The notes under the pieces are model-generated. The model was not told the DNA's origin and searched no databases. It saw nothing but the letters and a program-made list of their open reading frames with translations. The position numbers and the translations under genes are program-made. A stretch of 64,000 nucleotides of DNA from Streptomyces albipurpureus (GTDB taxonomy: Bacteria; Actinomycetota; Actinomycetes; Streptomycetales; Streptomycetaceae): positions 120,887 to 184,886 of the forward strand of contig NZ_JAMQAW010000024.1 of NCBI RefSeq assembly GCF_023701525.1, given 5' to 3'. Below, piece after piece: positions 19,451-28,319 of this stretch (position 1 is its first letter; each line of letters opens with the position of its first letter).

Positions 19451-21217
19451 GTGGCAGCCCACGACGACGACATCAACCGCGGCATCCGGCCGGGGCGGGG
19501 GTCTGAAGACCCAGCCGGCCAGGTCGCCTACCTAGAGCAGGAAATCGCCGTCCTGCGCCGCAAGCTCGCCGACTCTCCGCGGCACACGAGAATTCTCGAA
19601 GAGCGGATCGTCGAATTGCAGACGAATCTGGCCGGCGTGTCCGCACAAAATGAGCGACTTGCCAACACGCTCCGTGAGGCCCGCGACCAGATCGTGGCCC
19701 TCAAGGAAGAAGTCGACCGGCTCGCACAGCCGCCGGCAGGCTTCGGTGTCTTCCTGCACACCAACGAGGACGGCACCTGCGACATCTTCACCGGGGGCCG
19801 CAAGCTCCGGGTGAACGTCAGCCCCAGCGTCGAGCTTGAGGAACTCCGACGCGGCCAGGAAGTCATGCTCAACGAAGCGCTCAATGTGGTCGAGGCCATG
19901 GAGTTTGAGCGCGCTGGGGACATCGTCACCCTCAAGGAGATCCTTGAGGACGGCGAGCGCGCCCTGGTCGTCGGCCACACCGACGAAGAGCGAGTGGTAC
20001 GGCTCGCCGAGCCGTTGCTGGACATCACCATCCGTCCCGGTGACGCCCTGCTGCTCGAACCCCGCTCCGGCTATGTCTACGAAGTGGTCCCCAAGAGCGA
20101 GGTCGAAGAACTCGTCCTCGAAGAGGTCCCGGATGTCGACTACACCAAGATCGGCGGCCTGGGCAACCAGATCGAGCTGATCCGCGATGCGGTCGAGCTG
20201 CCCTACCTCTACCCCGACCTCTTCAAAGAGCACGAGCTGCGTCCGCCGAAGGGCATCCTGCTCTACGGTCCGCCAGGCTGCGGCAAGACACTGATCGCCA
20301 AAGCCGTCGCCAACTCCCTTGCCAAGAAGGTCGCCGAAGTCACCGGCCAGCCCGCGGGGAAGAGCTACTTCCTCAACATCAAGGGCCCCGAGCTGCTCAA
20401 CAAGTACGTCGGTGAGACCGAGCGACACATTCGCCTGGTCTTCCAGCGGGCCCGGGAAAAGGCCAGCGAGGGCACCCCCGTCATCGTCTTCTTCGACGAG
20501 ATGGAGTCCCTCTTCCGCACCCGCGGGTCCGGGGTCAGCTCCGACGTGGAGAACACCATCGTCCCGCAGCTCCTCGCCGAGATCGACGGTGTGGAGGGCC
20601 TGGAGAACGTCATCGTCATCGGCGCCTCCAACCGCGAGGACATGATCGACCCCGCGATCCTGCGCCCCGGCCGCCTCGATGTGAAGATCAAGATCGAGCG
20701 TCCGGACGCGGAGGCCGCGAAGGACATCTTCGCGAAGTACCTGACGTCCACCCTGCCGCTGCACTCGGACGATCTGTCCGAACACAACGGCTCCAAGCCA
20801 GCCGCCGCCCACGCCATGATCCAGTCCGTCGTGGAGCAGATGTACGCGGAATCCGAGGAGAACCGCTTCCTGGAGGTCACGTACGCCAACGGCGACAAGG
20901 AAGTCCTCTACTTCAAGGACTTCAACTCCGGCGCGATGATCCAGAACATCGTCGACCGGGCCAAGAAGATGGCCATCAAGGCCTTCCTCGACCACAACCA
21001 GAAGGGCATTCGCGTCTCCCACCTCCTCCAGGCCTGCGTGGATGAGTTCAAGGAGAACGAGGACCTGCCCAACACCACCAACCCGGACGACTGGGCCCGT
21101 ATCTCCGGCAAGAAGGGCGAGCGGATCGTCTACATCCGCACCCTTGTCACCGGAAAGCAGGGCGCGGACACCGGTCGCTCCATCGACACGGTGGCCAACA
21201 CCGGTCAGTACCTGTAG
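19451..21217 (+). CDS. arc: Proteasome-activating AAA ATPase (ARC/Mpa)
   Basis: The product (588 residues) is the hexameric ring that recognises Pup, unfolds pupylated proteins and feeds them to the 20S proteasome. An N-terminal coiled coil (about 20-80) is the Pup-docking element. Tandem OB folds (about 90-230) follow. The AAA module has Walker A GPPGCGKT (273-280), Walker B VIVFFDE (about 344-350) and a sensor region GASNREDMIDPAILRPGR. The C-terminus ends in QYL, whose penultimate Tyr matches the gate-opening tail of Mpa. The start is GTG 19451, after AGGAGG (19437-19442). A TAGGGT -10 at 19407-19412 is the likely promoter. Confidence 0.97.
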   Translation: MAAHDDDINRGIRPGRGSEDPAGQVAYLEQEIAVLRRKLADSPRHTRILEERIVELQTNLAGVSAQNERLANTLREARDQIVALKEEVDRLAQPPAGFGVFLHTNEDGTCDIFTGGRKLRVNVSPSVELEELRRGQEVMLNEALNVVEAMEFERAGDIVTLKEILEDGERALVVGHTDEERVVRLAEPLLDITIRPGDALLLEPRSGYVYEVVPKSEVEELVLEEVPDVDYTKIGGLGNQIELIRDAVELPYLYPDLFKEHELRPPKGILLYGPPGCGKTLIAKAVANSLAKKVAEVTGQPAGKSYFLNIKGPELLNKYVGETERHIRLVFQRAREKASEGTPVIVFFDEMESLFRTRGSGVSSDVENTIVPQLLAEIDGVEGLENVIVIGASNREDMIDPAILRPGRLDVKIKIERPDAEAAKDIFAKYLTSTLPLHSDDLSEHNGSKPAAAHAMIQSVVEQMYAESEENRFLEVTYANGDKEVLYFKDFNSGAMIQNIVDRAKKMAIKAFLDHNQKGIRVSHLLQACVDEFKENEDLPNTTNPDDWARISGKKGERIVYIRTLVTGKQGADTGRSIDTVANTGQYL

Positions 21218-21458
21218 GAGGCACACCGGCTGCGGATGCCCCCGGCCGGGCATCCGCAGCCGGTTGCTTTCCCGACAGGTCCGGCCACACCCCAGCAATG
21301 ACGCAATTGATCTCCCCACCGGCGCGAGAGCGTTCTAGGCTCATCCGTACCGCCGAGTCGCGCGCCGCGGGGTCGGGCACCGCATGCGCGCATCGGAAGC
21401 ACCAGCGGTACTTGAGCGCCGCTCCCGGAGGGGAGTGGCGCAGGGCAAGGAGGGCCGC

Positions 21459-22970
21459 ATGACTGTACGGCGAGTAATGGGCATCGAGACGGAGTACGGC
21501 ATCTCCGTCCCGGGCCACCCGAACGCCAATGCCATGCTCACCTCGTCCCAGATCGTCAACGCTTATGCGGCGGCGATGCACAGGGCGCGCCGCGCCCGCT
21601 GGGACTTCGAGGAGGAGAATCCGCTGCGGGACGCCCGCGGCTTCGACCTCGCCCGCGAAGTCGCCGACTCCAGCCAGCTCACCGACGAGGACATCGGCCT
21701 GGCCAATGTGATCCTCACCAATGGCGCCCGGCTCTATGTCGACCACGCTCATCCGGAGTACAGCTCACCCGAGGTGACCAATCCGCTCGACGCGGTGCTC
21801 TGGGACAAGGCGGGCGAACGGATCATGGCCGAGGCAGCCGAGCGCGCCGCCCAACTCCCCGGCGCCCAACCGATCCACCTCTACAAGAACAACACCGATA
21901 ACAAGGGTGCCTCCTACGGGACGCACGAGAACTATCTGATGAAGCGGGAAACCCCGTTCTCGGACATCGTGCGCCACCTCACTCCGTTCTTCGTCTCCCG
22001 ACAGGTCGTCACCGGCGCCGGACGCGTAGGAATCGGCCAGGACGGTCATGAGCATGGATTCCAGATCAGTCAGCGAGCTGACTATTTCGAGGTCGAGGTG
22101 GGCCTGGAGACCACCCTCAAGCGCCCCATCATCAATACCCGCGACGAGCCGCATTCCGATGCCGAGAAATACCGTCGGCTCCATGTGATCATCGGCGATG
22201 CCAATCTTTCCGAGATTTCGACGTATCTCAAACTCGGCACGACCGCCTTGGTGCTTTCCATGATCGAGGATGGCTTTATCGCGGTTGATCTCGCGGTGGA
22301 CCAACCGGTGCGCACCCTGCACCAGGTCTCGCACGATCCAGGTCTCACCCAGCTGATCACGCTGCGCAGCGGCCGGACACTCACCGCTGTTCAGCTCCAG
22401 ATGGAGTACTACGAGCTGGCCAGAAAGTATGTCGAGGAGCGCTTCGGCGCCGACGCCGACGACCAGACCAAGGACGTGCTGATCCGCTGGGAGGACACGC
22501 TCAACCGGCTGGAGAACGATCCGATGAGCCTCTCCGGCGAGCTGGACTGGATCGCGAAGAAGGAGCTGATGGAGGGCTACCGGCGCCGGGACGGCCTGGA
22601 CTGGGATGCCGCCAGGCTCCATCTGGTGGACCTCCAGTACGCGGACGTACGGCCCGAGAAAGGCCTCTACAACCGGCTGGTGGCCCGCGGGAAGATGAAG
22701 CGGCTGCTGGACGAGCAGGACGTCGTACGGGCCGGGAAGAAGCCTCCTGAGGACACCCGCGCCTACTTCCGAGGGCGCTGTCTGGAGCAGTACGCGGACG
22801 ACGTGGCCGCGGCTTCCTGGGACTCGGTCATCTTCGACCTCCCCGGTCGTGACTCGCTCCAGCGGGTACCGACCCTGGAGCCGCTGCGTGGCACGCGTAA
22901 CCACGTCAAGGAACTGCTGGATCGCTGCCGCACCGCGGAAGATCTGGTCCGGGTGCTCTCGGGCGGCTAA
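21459..22970 (+). CDS. dop: Pup deamidase/depupylase
   Basis: The product (503 residues) is a glutamine-synthetase-like enzyme of the Dop/PafA family. It removes Pup from conjugates and, where Pup ends in Gln, deamidates it. Family motifs are MGIETEYGISVPG, YVDHAHPEYSSPE (with the catalytic-site Asp), LYKNNTDNKG and RPIINTRDEPHSDAEKYRR. The roughly 40-residue insertion after the first strand (about 35-80) is the Dop loop that distinguishes it from PafA. The start is ATG 21459 with AAGGAGG just upstream. Because Pup here already ends in Glu, depupylation should be its main job. Confidence 0.96.
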   Translation: MTVRRVMGIETEYGISVPGHPNANAMLTSSQIVNAYAAAMHRARRARWDFEEENPLRDARGFDLAREVADSSQLTDEDIGLANVILTNGARLYVDHAHPEYSSPEVTNPLDAVLWDKAGERIMAEAAERAAQLPGAQPIHLYKNNTDNKGASYGTHENYLMKRETPFSDIVRHLTPFFVSRQVVTGAGRVGIGQDGHEHGFQISQRADYFEVEVGLETTLKRPIINTRDEPHSDAEKYRRLHVIIGDANLSEISTYLKLGTTALVLSMIEDGFIAVDLAVDQPVRTLHQVSHDPGLTQLITLRSGRTLTAVQLQMEYYELARKYVEERFGADADDQTKDVLIRWEDTLNRLENDPMSLSGELDWIAKKELMEGYRRRDGLDWDAARLHLVDLQYADVRPEKGLYNRLVARGKMKRLLDEQDVVRAGKKPPEDTRAYFRGRCLEQYADDVAAASWDSVIFDLPGRDSLQRVPTLEPLRGTRNHVKELLDRCRTAEDLVRVLSGG

Positions 22971-23060
22971 AAGGTTCCCGTTCGGGAATCATCTCCGGGA
23001 ATCATGGAGGTGGCCCTCGGACGTTGAGGAAAGTGCGGGGCCGATCTCGGGCCCAGCTTG

Positions 23061-23066
23061 TAGGGT
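23061..23066 (+). promoter_or_regulatory. Likely -10 box for the pup transcript
   Basis: TAGGGT lies 53 bases upstream of the pup ATG, in the 149-base dop-pup gap. No clear -35 is visible. Confidence 0.45.
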
Positions 23067-23119
23067 CTGATCTTGACCTAACCGACTCACATCAGGGCAA
23101 ACCGAGCGGGGTGAGGGAC

Positions 23120-23335
23120 ATGGCGAACGACACCGGCGGCGGGCAGCAGAAGGCCACGCGTTCCACGGAGGAGGTCGAGGAGCAGGCGCAGGACGCGCAG
23201 GCTTCCGAGGACCTCAAGGAGCGCCAGGAAAAGCTCAGCGATGACGTGGATTCCGTCCTCGATGAAATCGACGACGTCCTGGAGGAGAATGCCGAGGACT
23301 TCGTGCGGTCATTCGTCCAAAAGGGTGGCGAGTAG
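23120..23335 (+). CDS. pup: Prokaryotic ubiquitin-like protein Pup
   Basis: The product (71 residues) is highly charged and largely disordered, with a helical ARC-binding segment (about 35-60: LKERQEKLSDDVDSVLDEID). It ends in VQKGGE. The terminal Glu is the residue that PafA ligates through its gamma-carboxylate to substrate lysines. Since Glu is encoded directly, no deamidation step is needed. The ATG at 23120 is preceded by GTGAGGGA. The endonuclease VII-like gene begins 6 bases after the stop. Confidence 0.97.
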   Translation: MANDTGGGQQKATRSTEEVEEQAQDAQASEDLKERQEKLSDDVDSVLDEIDDVLEENAEDFVRSFVQKGGE

Positions 23336-23341
23336 TTCTTT

Positions 23342-23935
23342 ATGTCCGAATTGCATCAAGGGGAGAGAAGCTCTCGGTGCAGACGGACATGGCCGAGCGA
23401 GCGATTCGCCAGCGGCAGGTCCCGGCGCGAAGGTCTCCAGGCGTACCGCAGGCAGTGCTCGGCCGAGCACTGCCGGCAGCGCCAGGAGGCCAAAGGGCTC
23501 ACGGTCCGGGGCGAGGCGCCGGTACCGCCCGGACACAAGCGCCGTCCCGGGTGTGCGCAGGTGAGGCCGCACACGGAATGGGAGCCCGGCAAGAGCTCGT
23601 CCGACGGCTGGGCTTGCTACTGCCGACCCTGCCGGGCCGAGCGGAATCGGGAGGGCCGCTTCCGGCGCGAATACGGCCTGCGCCCCGACGAGTTGAAGGA
23701 TCTGGTGGTCCGGCAGGGCGGGGTGTGCGTCATCTGCCTCTCGGCCCGGCCGCAGCATGTGGATCACGACCATGGGACGGGTAGGGTCCGTGTCGTACTG
23801 TGCTTCAGCTGCAATGCGGCACTGGGGCAGTTCAAGGACAGGCCCGGGGCGATGCGACGGGCCGCCGCATATGTGGAGGGAAACGCGTGGAAGCCAACAC
23901 TCGTAGCACCGGGCGTCTACCAGCTGCCTTCCTGA
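23342..23935 (+). CDS. HNH endonuclease of the recombination endonuclease VII family
   Basis: The product (about 197 residues) carries an endonuclease VII-type zinc/HNH domain at about 95-175. The paired Cys motifs CYCRPC and CVIC...CFSC bracket the catalytic VDHDHGTGRVR, followed by CNAALGQF. The N-terminal part is Arg- and Cys-rich and may be a second zinc finger. Such genes are repeatedly found between pup and prcB in actinomycetes, but a role in the proteasome pathway is not established. It starts 6 bases after pup, and its last 49 bases overlap the prcB start in another frame. The exact start codon is uncertain. Confidence 0.82.
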   Translation: MSELHQGERSSRCRRTWPSERFASGRSRREGLQAYRRQCSAEHCRQRQEAKGLTVRGEAPVPPGHKRRPGCAQVRPHTEWEPGKSSSDGWACYCRPCRAERNREGRFRREYGLRPDELKDLVVRQGGVCVICLSARPQHVDHDHGTGRVRVVLCFSCNAALGQFKDRPGAMRRAAAYVEGNAWKPTLVAPGVYQLPS

Positions 23936-24732
23936 CGCCCGGCTCGTCCTCGTTCATGGACTTCCTGGGAGCCCACTCCCCGGAGATGCTGCCCGGGAAG
24001 CGAGCGCTGCCGCCCGTGCAGGGGGCGATCCAGGCGCCGCACGGCACCACCATCGTCGCCACGACGTTCCCCGGCGGCGTGGTGCTCGCCGGAGACCGGC
24101 GGGCCACGATGGGCAATATGATCGCGCAGCGCGATATCGAGAAGGTGTTTCCCGCCGATGAGTATTCGGCCGTGGGAATCGCCGGTACGGCCGGTCTCGC
24201 GGTGGAGATGGTCAAGCTCTTCCAGTTGGAGTTGGAGCACTTCGAGAAGGTCGAGGGCACCCAGCTCTCGCTGGAGGGCAAGGCGAACCGGCTCTCCACC
24301 ATGATCCGGAGCAATCTCGGCATGGCGATGCAGGGTCTCGCCGTGGTGCCACTCTTCGCCGGCTACGACGTCGACCGGGGAAGGGGCCGGATCTTCTCCT
24401 ACGACGTCACCGGCGGCCGGTCCGAGGAGCAGGGCTTCGCGGCCACCGGTTCTGGTTCGATCTTCGCCCGTGGGGCGATGAAGAAGCTCTACCACGGCGA
24501 TCTCACCGAGCAGCAGGCCACCATGCTGGTGGTGCAGGCGCTGTATGACGCGGCGGATGACGATTCGGCGACCGGTGGGCCCGATGTGGCTCGGCGGATC
24601 TATCCGATCGTCGCCGTCATCACCGAGGACGGCGTCCGCAAGCTCGAAGCGGAAGAGTCGTCCGAGATCGCCCGCTCGATCCTGGAGCGCCGCCTCGAAC
24701 AGCCCGACGGCCCGCGCGCCGCGCTGCTCTGA
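23887..24732 (+). CDS. prcB: 20S proteasome beta subunit
   Basis: The product (281 residues) is the catalytic subunit. A 53-residue propeptide ends in APHG, and autocleavage exposes Thr54 of TTIVATTF as the N-terminal nucleophile. Supporting residues are visible in GGVVLAGDRRATMGNMI (the conserved Asp and the Lys-region strand) and GTAGLAVEMVKLF. Length and propeptide match Streptomyces PrcB. The start is GTG 23887 with GGAGG upstream, inside the 3' end of the endonuclease gene. It is cotranscribed with prcA. Confidence 0.97.
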   Translation: MEANTRSTGRLPAAFLTPGSSSFMDFLGAHSPEMLPGKRALPPVQGAIQAPHGTTIVATTFPGGVVLAGDRRATMGNMIAQRDIEKVFPADEYSAVGIAGTAGLAVEMVKLFQLELEHFEKVEGTQLSLEGKANRLSTMIRSNLGMAMQGLAVVPLFAGYDVDRGRGRIFSYDVTGGRSEEQGFAATGSGSIFARGAMKKLYHGDLTEQQATMLVVQALYDAADDDSATGGPDVARRIYPIVAVITEDGVRKLEAEESSEIARSILERRLEQPDGPRAALL

Positions 24733-24794
24733 TGTTCCCCTGGCCACCGCCGGGCGGTGCCCCCATGCCACTGACAGAAAGGGACGGATAGCCG

Positions 24795-25559
24795 GTGACG
24801 ACACCGTTCTATGTCTCCCCCGCACAGGCCATGCAGGACCGGGCGGAGTACGCCCGGAAGGGCATCGCCCGCGGACGCAGCCTGGTTGTGCTGCAATACG
24901 CCGACGGCATTGTCTTCGTCGGCGAGAACCCGTCCCGTGCCCTGCACAAGTTCAGCGAGATCTATGACCGCATCGGTTTCGCTGCCGCCGGAAAGTACAA
25001 CGAGTACGAGAATCTTCGCATCGGTGGTGTGCGCTACGCCGATCTGCGTGGATACACCTACGACCGTGACGATGTGACAGCTCGCGGTCTGGCCAACGTC
25101 TACGCCCAGACGCTTGGCACGATCTTCTCCAGTGCGGCCGAGAAGCCGTATGAGGTGGAGTTGGTCGTTGCCGAGGTGGGGGCCACCTCGGACGGCGACC
25201 AGATCTATCGGCTGCCGCACGACGGGTCGATCGTGGATGAGCACGGCTCGGTCGCGGTCGGCGGTAGTGCCGAGCAGATCAGCACCTTCCTCGACCAGCG
25301 GCACCGCGAGGGGATGTCTCTCGCGGAGGCGTTGAAGCTGGCTGTGCAGGCGCTCTCCAACCAGCCCAACGGCGCGGATCGGGAGATTCCCGCGGACCGG
25401 CTGGAGGTCGCGGTCCTGGACCGTACGCGACCGCAGCAGCGGAAGTTCAAGCGGATCGTGGGACGGCAGTTGGTCCGGCTGCTGGAAGCGGACGGCGCGG
25501 CTTCGGCTCCGACGGACGCGCCATCGGATACGGAGGAGAGTGAGGGCGGCGAGAAGTAG
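24795..25559 (+). CDS. prcA: 20S proteasome alpha subunit
   Basis: The product (254 residues) forms the outer rings that gate the proteasome and dock ARC. The N-terminal MTTPFYVSPAQAMQDRAEYARKG region is the gate segment and first helix typical of actinobacterial PrcA. The core fold follows (GRSLVVLQYADGIVFVGEN, IGGVRYADLRGYTYDRDDV). The C-terminal 30 residues are acidic and disordered. GTG 24795 follows prcB by 62 bases; the ribosome site (AAAGGGACGG) is loosely placed. A hairpin ends the operon. Confidence 0.96.
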   Translation: MTTPFYVSPAQAMQDRAEYARKGIARGRSLVVLQYADGIVFVGENPSRALHKFSEIYDRIGFAAAGKYNEYENLRIGGVRYADLRGYTYDRDDVTARGLANVYAQTLGTIFSSAAEKPYEVELVVAEVGATSDGDQIYRLPHDGSIVDEHGSVAVGGSAEQISTFLDQRHREGMSLAEALKLAVQALSNQPNGADREIPADRLEVAVLDRTRPQQRKFKRIVGRQLVRLLEADGAASAPTDAPSDTEESEGGEK

Positions 25560-25577
25560 TCGCCCGCCCGCTCTGGT

Positions 25578-25608
25578 GGTGCCCCGGCCGGTTCACGGTC
25601 GGGGCACC
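25578..25608 (+). terminator. Terminator of the proteasome operon
   Basis: GGTGCCCCGGCCG (25578-25590), loop GTTCA, CGGTCGGGGCACC (25596-25608): a 13-bp stem with one G-T wobble. It lies between the convergent prcA and LacI-type regulator genes and could serve both. Confidence 0.8.
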
Positions 25609-25673
25609 GCTGTTTCCGCCCTGCCCCGTGGCGTCGCCCCGGCCCCTGGCGCCGGCTGGGGTACGGGGTGGGA

Positions 25674-26864
25674 CTAGGAGGCGTTGCCCGAGGGAACGGC
25701 CGCGGTGGAGCCCCGCACGATCAGTTCGACCGGTAGGTCACCCACGTCCGGGGCACGGCCTTCGAGGATCGCCAGCAGCGCCGCCATGCCTCGTTCGCCC
25801 ACCTTCTCGGCGGGCAGGCCCACCGTGGTGAGCTCGGGTTCCACCGCCAAGGCGAGGGTGAGATCGTCGAATCCGGTCACCGAGACCTGCTCGGGGACGC
25901 TCAGCCCCAGTCGCCGTACGGCCTTGCACGCGCCTGCGGCCAGGATGTCGCTGTCGCAGACCACGGCGGTCGGTCGCGGCCCCGGGCCGGAGAGGGCGCG
26001 GTCAGTGGCCTCCAGGGCGGCGCCCACATCGAAGGCGGCGCGCACGGTCCGTAGCGAGGTGTCCGGCACGGTGGCGAGCGCGGAGGCGAGTGCCCGGGCG
26101 CGAACGTCGAAGGTCCAGGAGGGGATGGCCGACGCCAGATGCACGAACCGGCGATGGCCCAGTTCCAGCAGATGCCCCGCGACCTGGTGCATCCCATCGC
26201 CGATGTCGAGGTTGACGCGGGCCGCCGCCTCTTGGTCGGCCGGGTCGCTGTCGAGCATCACCAGCGGGAGATCCGTACCGCGTAGATCGGTCAGCGCCTT
26301 CGCGGCCATGGAGGAGGCGATGACGCCGTCGAGTGCGGCGCGGGAGGACGCGAAGGGGTTCTTGGCGGGTCCGATGCCGTCCGGCGACGGATAGATGACA
26401 ACGCCGAACCCGTGGTCGGCGGCGAGGGCCGCGGCACCCGTGTAGACCCGGGCGAAGAACTCGTTGGTGAGGGCGGGGACGACGAGGAGCGCGGTTCTGG
26501 TGCAGCCGAGCCGTAGGTTTCGGGCCGCGAGATTGGGGCGGTAGCCGAGGGCGCGGGCAGCGTCCCGCACGGTTTCGGCGGTACGGACGGAGACCCGGCC
26601 GCGCCATTTGTCGCCGAGCACGAGAGAAACGGTCGCCTGCGAGACCCCGGCGGACCTGGCCACATCCCGGCTGGTGGGCCTGGCTCCGGCGGCAGCGCTC
26701 GGGACGCCGGCGGGTTCCCGCGCGGCAGGGGCGTCGTGCGGGGCCCGGTTCGCCGGCGGTGTGGTGAGTAAGGGTTCCCGGTGGGTCTGCCCATCGGGAC
26801 CGCCGGCTGCGCCCGGGGTCGGCGGCGGGGCGGGGGTCCCGTCCGGTGGGGAGCCGTTCGCCAT
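25674..26864 (-). CDS. LacI-family transcriptional regulator
   Basis: The product (396 residues) has an unusually long Pro/Ala-rich N-terminal extension (about 60 residues) before the LacI helix-turn-helix (TSRDVARSAGVSQATVSLVLGDKWRGRVS). The periplasmic-binding-protein-like sensor domain follows to the end. A later in-frame start closer to the helix-turn-helix is possible. ATG 26864 has GAGGA about 8 bases upstream, which is why I keep it. It is divergent from the MFS transporter gene, so repression of that transporter is the natural inference. The ligand is unknown. Confidence 0.88.
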   Translation of the reverse strand: MANGSPPDGTPAPPPTPGAAGGPDGQTHREPLLTTPPANRAPHDAPAAREPAGVPSAAAGARPTSRDVARSAGVSQATVSLVLGDKWRGRVSVRTAETVRDAARALGYRPNLAARNLRLGCTRTALLVVPALTNEFFARVYTGAAALAADHGFGVVIYPSPDGIGPAKNPFASSRAALDGVIASSMAAKALTDLRGTDLPLVMLDSDPADQEAAARVNLDIGDGMHQVAGHLLELGHRRFVHLASAIPSWTFDVRARALASALATVPDTSLRTVRAAFDVGAALEATDRALSGPGPRPTAVVCDSDILAAGACKAVRRLGLSVPEQVSVTGFDDLTLALAVEPELTTVGLPAEKVGERGMAALLAILEGRAPDVGDLPVELIVRGSTAAVPSGNAS

Positions 26865-26944
26865 GGATGCCGTCCTCAGGCTGTGCCAGCCGCCCGGTCC
26901 CTGGGGTCCGCGGTGGCGGCACCGTAGACCCGCGAACTGTCGAC

Positions 26945-26977
26945 ATGATACGTATGACGACGGAAGTTATACGTAAC
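26945..26977. promoter_or_regulatory. Two ATACGTA boxes between the LacI and MFS genes
   Basis: ATACGTAT (26948-26955) is a perfect 8-bp palindrome. A second ATACGTA (26969-26975) begins exactly 21 bases further, two helical turns. They lie just upstream of the MFS start and are good candidates for the LacI-type operator, overlapping a TATACG-like -10. Confidence 0.6.
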
Positions 26978-27008
26978 ACCCCGGGCTGCCGGGGGAGAGG
27001 GGCGGAAC

Positions 27009-28310
27009 ATGGGTGCGGGAGCCACGGGGTACGCGGACATCCTGAGGGCACCGCATGCCGCGCGCCTGCTCGCCGGCACCCTGGTGGGGCGGCTGCCCAA
27101 TGCCACAGCCCATATCGCCATCGTGCTCTTCACCAGGGCCGAAGGCGGGAGTTACACCCTCGCGGGCGGCCTCGCCGCGGCCTATGGCATCGCAACGGCG
27201 ATAGGCCAGCCCCTGCTGGGGCGCGCCATCGATCTACGGGGGCAGCCGCGGGTCCAGTTGCCCGCCGCCGTGGTCTCGGCCCTCGGCATGGTGCTGTTCG
27301 CGGCCGTCGGGCTCGACTCACTGCTCCTCGCCTATGCGGCCGTGGCCGTGGCCGGTCTCTTCACCCCGCCCCTCGAAGGCGGGCTGCGGGCGCTGTGGCC
27401 CAGTGTGCTCGGGCGTCAGGAGCGAGTGCACCGGGCCTATGCCCTGGACGCGGTCGCCCAGGAGATCCTGTTCACCCTCGGTCCGCTGCTGATCACCCTG
27501 ATCGTCTCGTTCTGGTCGGCCGGCGCCGCCCTGCTGGTGATCAATGTCATCGGTGTGTTCGGCGCGCTCTCCGTCGTGTCGTCCAAACCGTCCCGGGCCT
27601 GGCGTTCGGCACCTCGCGAGGCCCACTGGCTCGGGGCGTTGCGCTCCCCGGGACTGCTCGCCCTGCTGGGGGCGTTCTTCTTCGTCGGGCTCGCGCTCGG
27701 CTCGATCACGGTCGCCGGCGTCGCCTACGCGGACGATCACGGCCGAGAGTCGATCTACGGACTGCTGATGGCCGCGCTCGGCCTCGGCGCGCTGATCGGT
27801 GGCGTCTTCTACGGAGCACGGCAGTGGGCAGGTGCGCCCGAGCGCAGACTGCTGGTCCTGATCGCCCTGCTGGCGGTCGGATATCTGCCGCTGGCGCTGA
27901 CTCCGGGGGTGGTGCCGATGACCGTGCTCTCCGTCATCGCCGGTGTCTTCCTCGCTCCCGCCATCGCCTGCGCCTTCATCGTGGTCGATCGACATGCCCC
28001 GCGGGGGACGGTGACCGAGGCGTTCTCCTGGTTGGTGACGACGTTCGGGGTCGGCGCTGCCGCCGGGACCGCTGCCGCTGGGCCCGCTGCCGAGTGGGGC
28101 GGCACCGACTGGAGCTTCGCCGTCGCGGGGGCCGGGGGCATCGCCGCGCTCCTGGTCCTGATGGCCACCCAACGGGTGCTGGCGGTTCCCGGACGCACCA
28201 CGGACATCGTGAGTTTCGAAGACGAGGTTTACGGTCAGCCGAAGGCGTCATCGGAAAATGATCGGAACGGGGCCGCCGAACCCGGTTTCAGCTCAGGGCT
28301 TGAGGCGTAA
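27009..28310 (+). CDS. MFS transporter
   Basis: The product (433 residues) has the hydrophobicity of a 12-helix major facilitator. Helix pairs are recognisable (AHIAIVLFTRAEGGSYTLAGGLAAAYGIAT, LIVSFWSAGAALLVINVIGVFGAL, VAGVFLAPAIACAFIVVDR). It resembles drug- or sugar-efflux-type MFS proteins of actinomycetes, but the substrate cannot be assigned. The start is ATG 27009 after a GGGAGAGGGG ribosome site. The TAA stop is the first half of the -10 box of pafA. Confidence 0.88.
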   Translation: MGAGATGYADILRAPHAARLLAGTLVGRLPNATAHIAIVLFTRAEGGSYTLAGGLAAAYGIATAIGQPLLGRAIDLRGQPRVQLPAAVVSALGMVLFAAVGLDSLLLAYAAVAVAGLFTPPLEGGLRALWPSVLGRQERVHRAYALDAVAQEILFTLGPLLITLIVSFWSAGAALLVINVIGVFGALSVVSSKPSRAWRSAPREAHWLGALRSPGLLALLGAFFFVGLALGSITVAGVAYADDHGRESIYGLLMAALGLGALIGGVFYGARQWAGAPERRLLVLIALLAVGYLPLALTPGVVPMTVLSVIAGVFLAPAIACAFIVVDRHAPRGTVTEAFSWLVTTFGVGAAAGTAAAGPAAEWGGTDWSFAVAGAGGIAALLVLMATQRVLAVPGRTTDIVSFEDEVYGQPKASSENDRNGAAEPGFSSGLEA

Positions 28311-28313
28311 TGT
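28308..28313 (+). promoter_or_regulatory. -10 box of a leaderless pafA transcript
   Basis: TAATGT overlaps the TAA stop of the MFS gene and lies exactly 6 bases before the pafA ATG. There is no ribosome site, so transcription from the start codon itself is likely. Confidence 0.6.
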
Positions 28314-28319
28314 TCAGAC

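Noticed and set aside
24766..24774. CACTGACAG, reverse complement of the damage-promoter nonamer, before prcA
   Set aside because: On the strand where it would act there is no gene and no -10 box at the required spacing.
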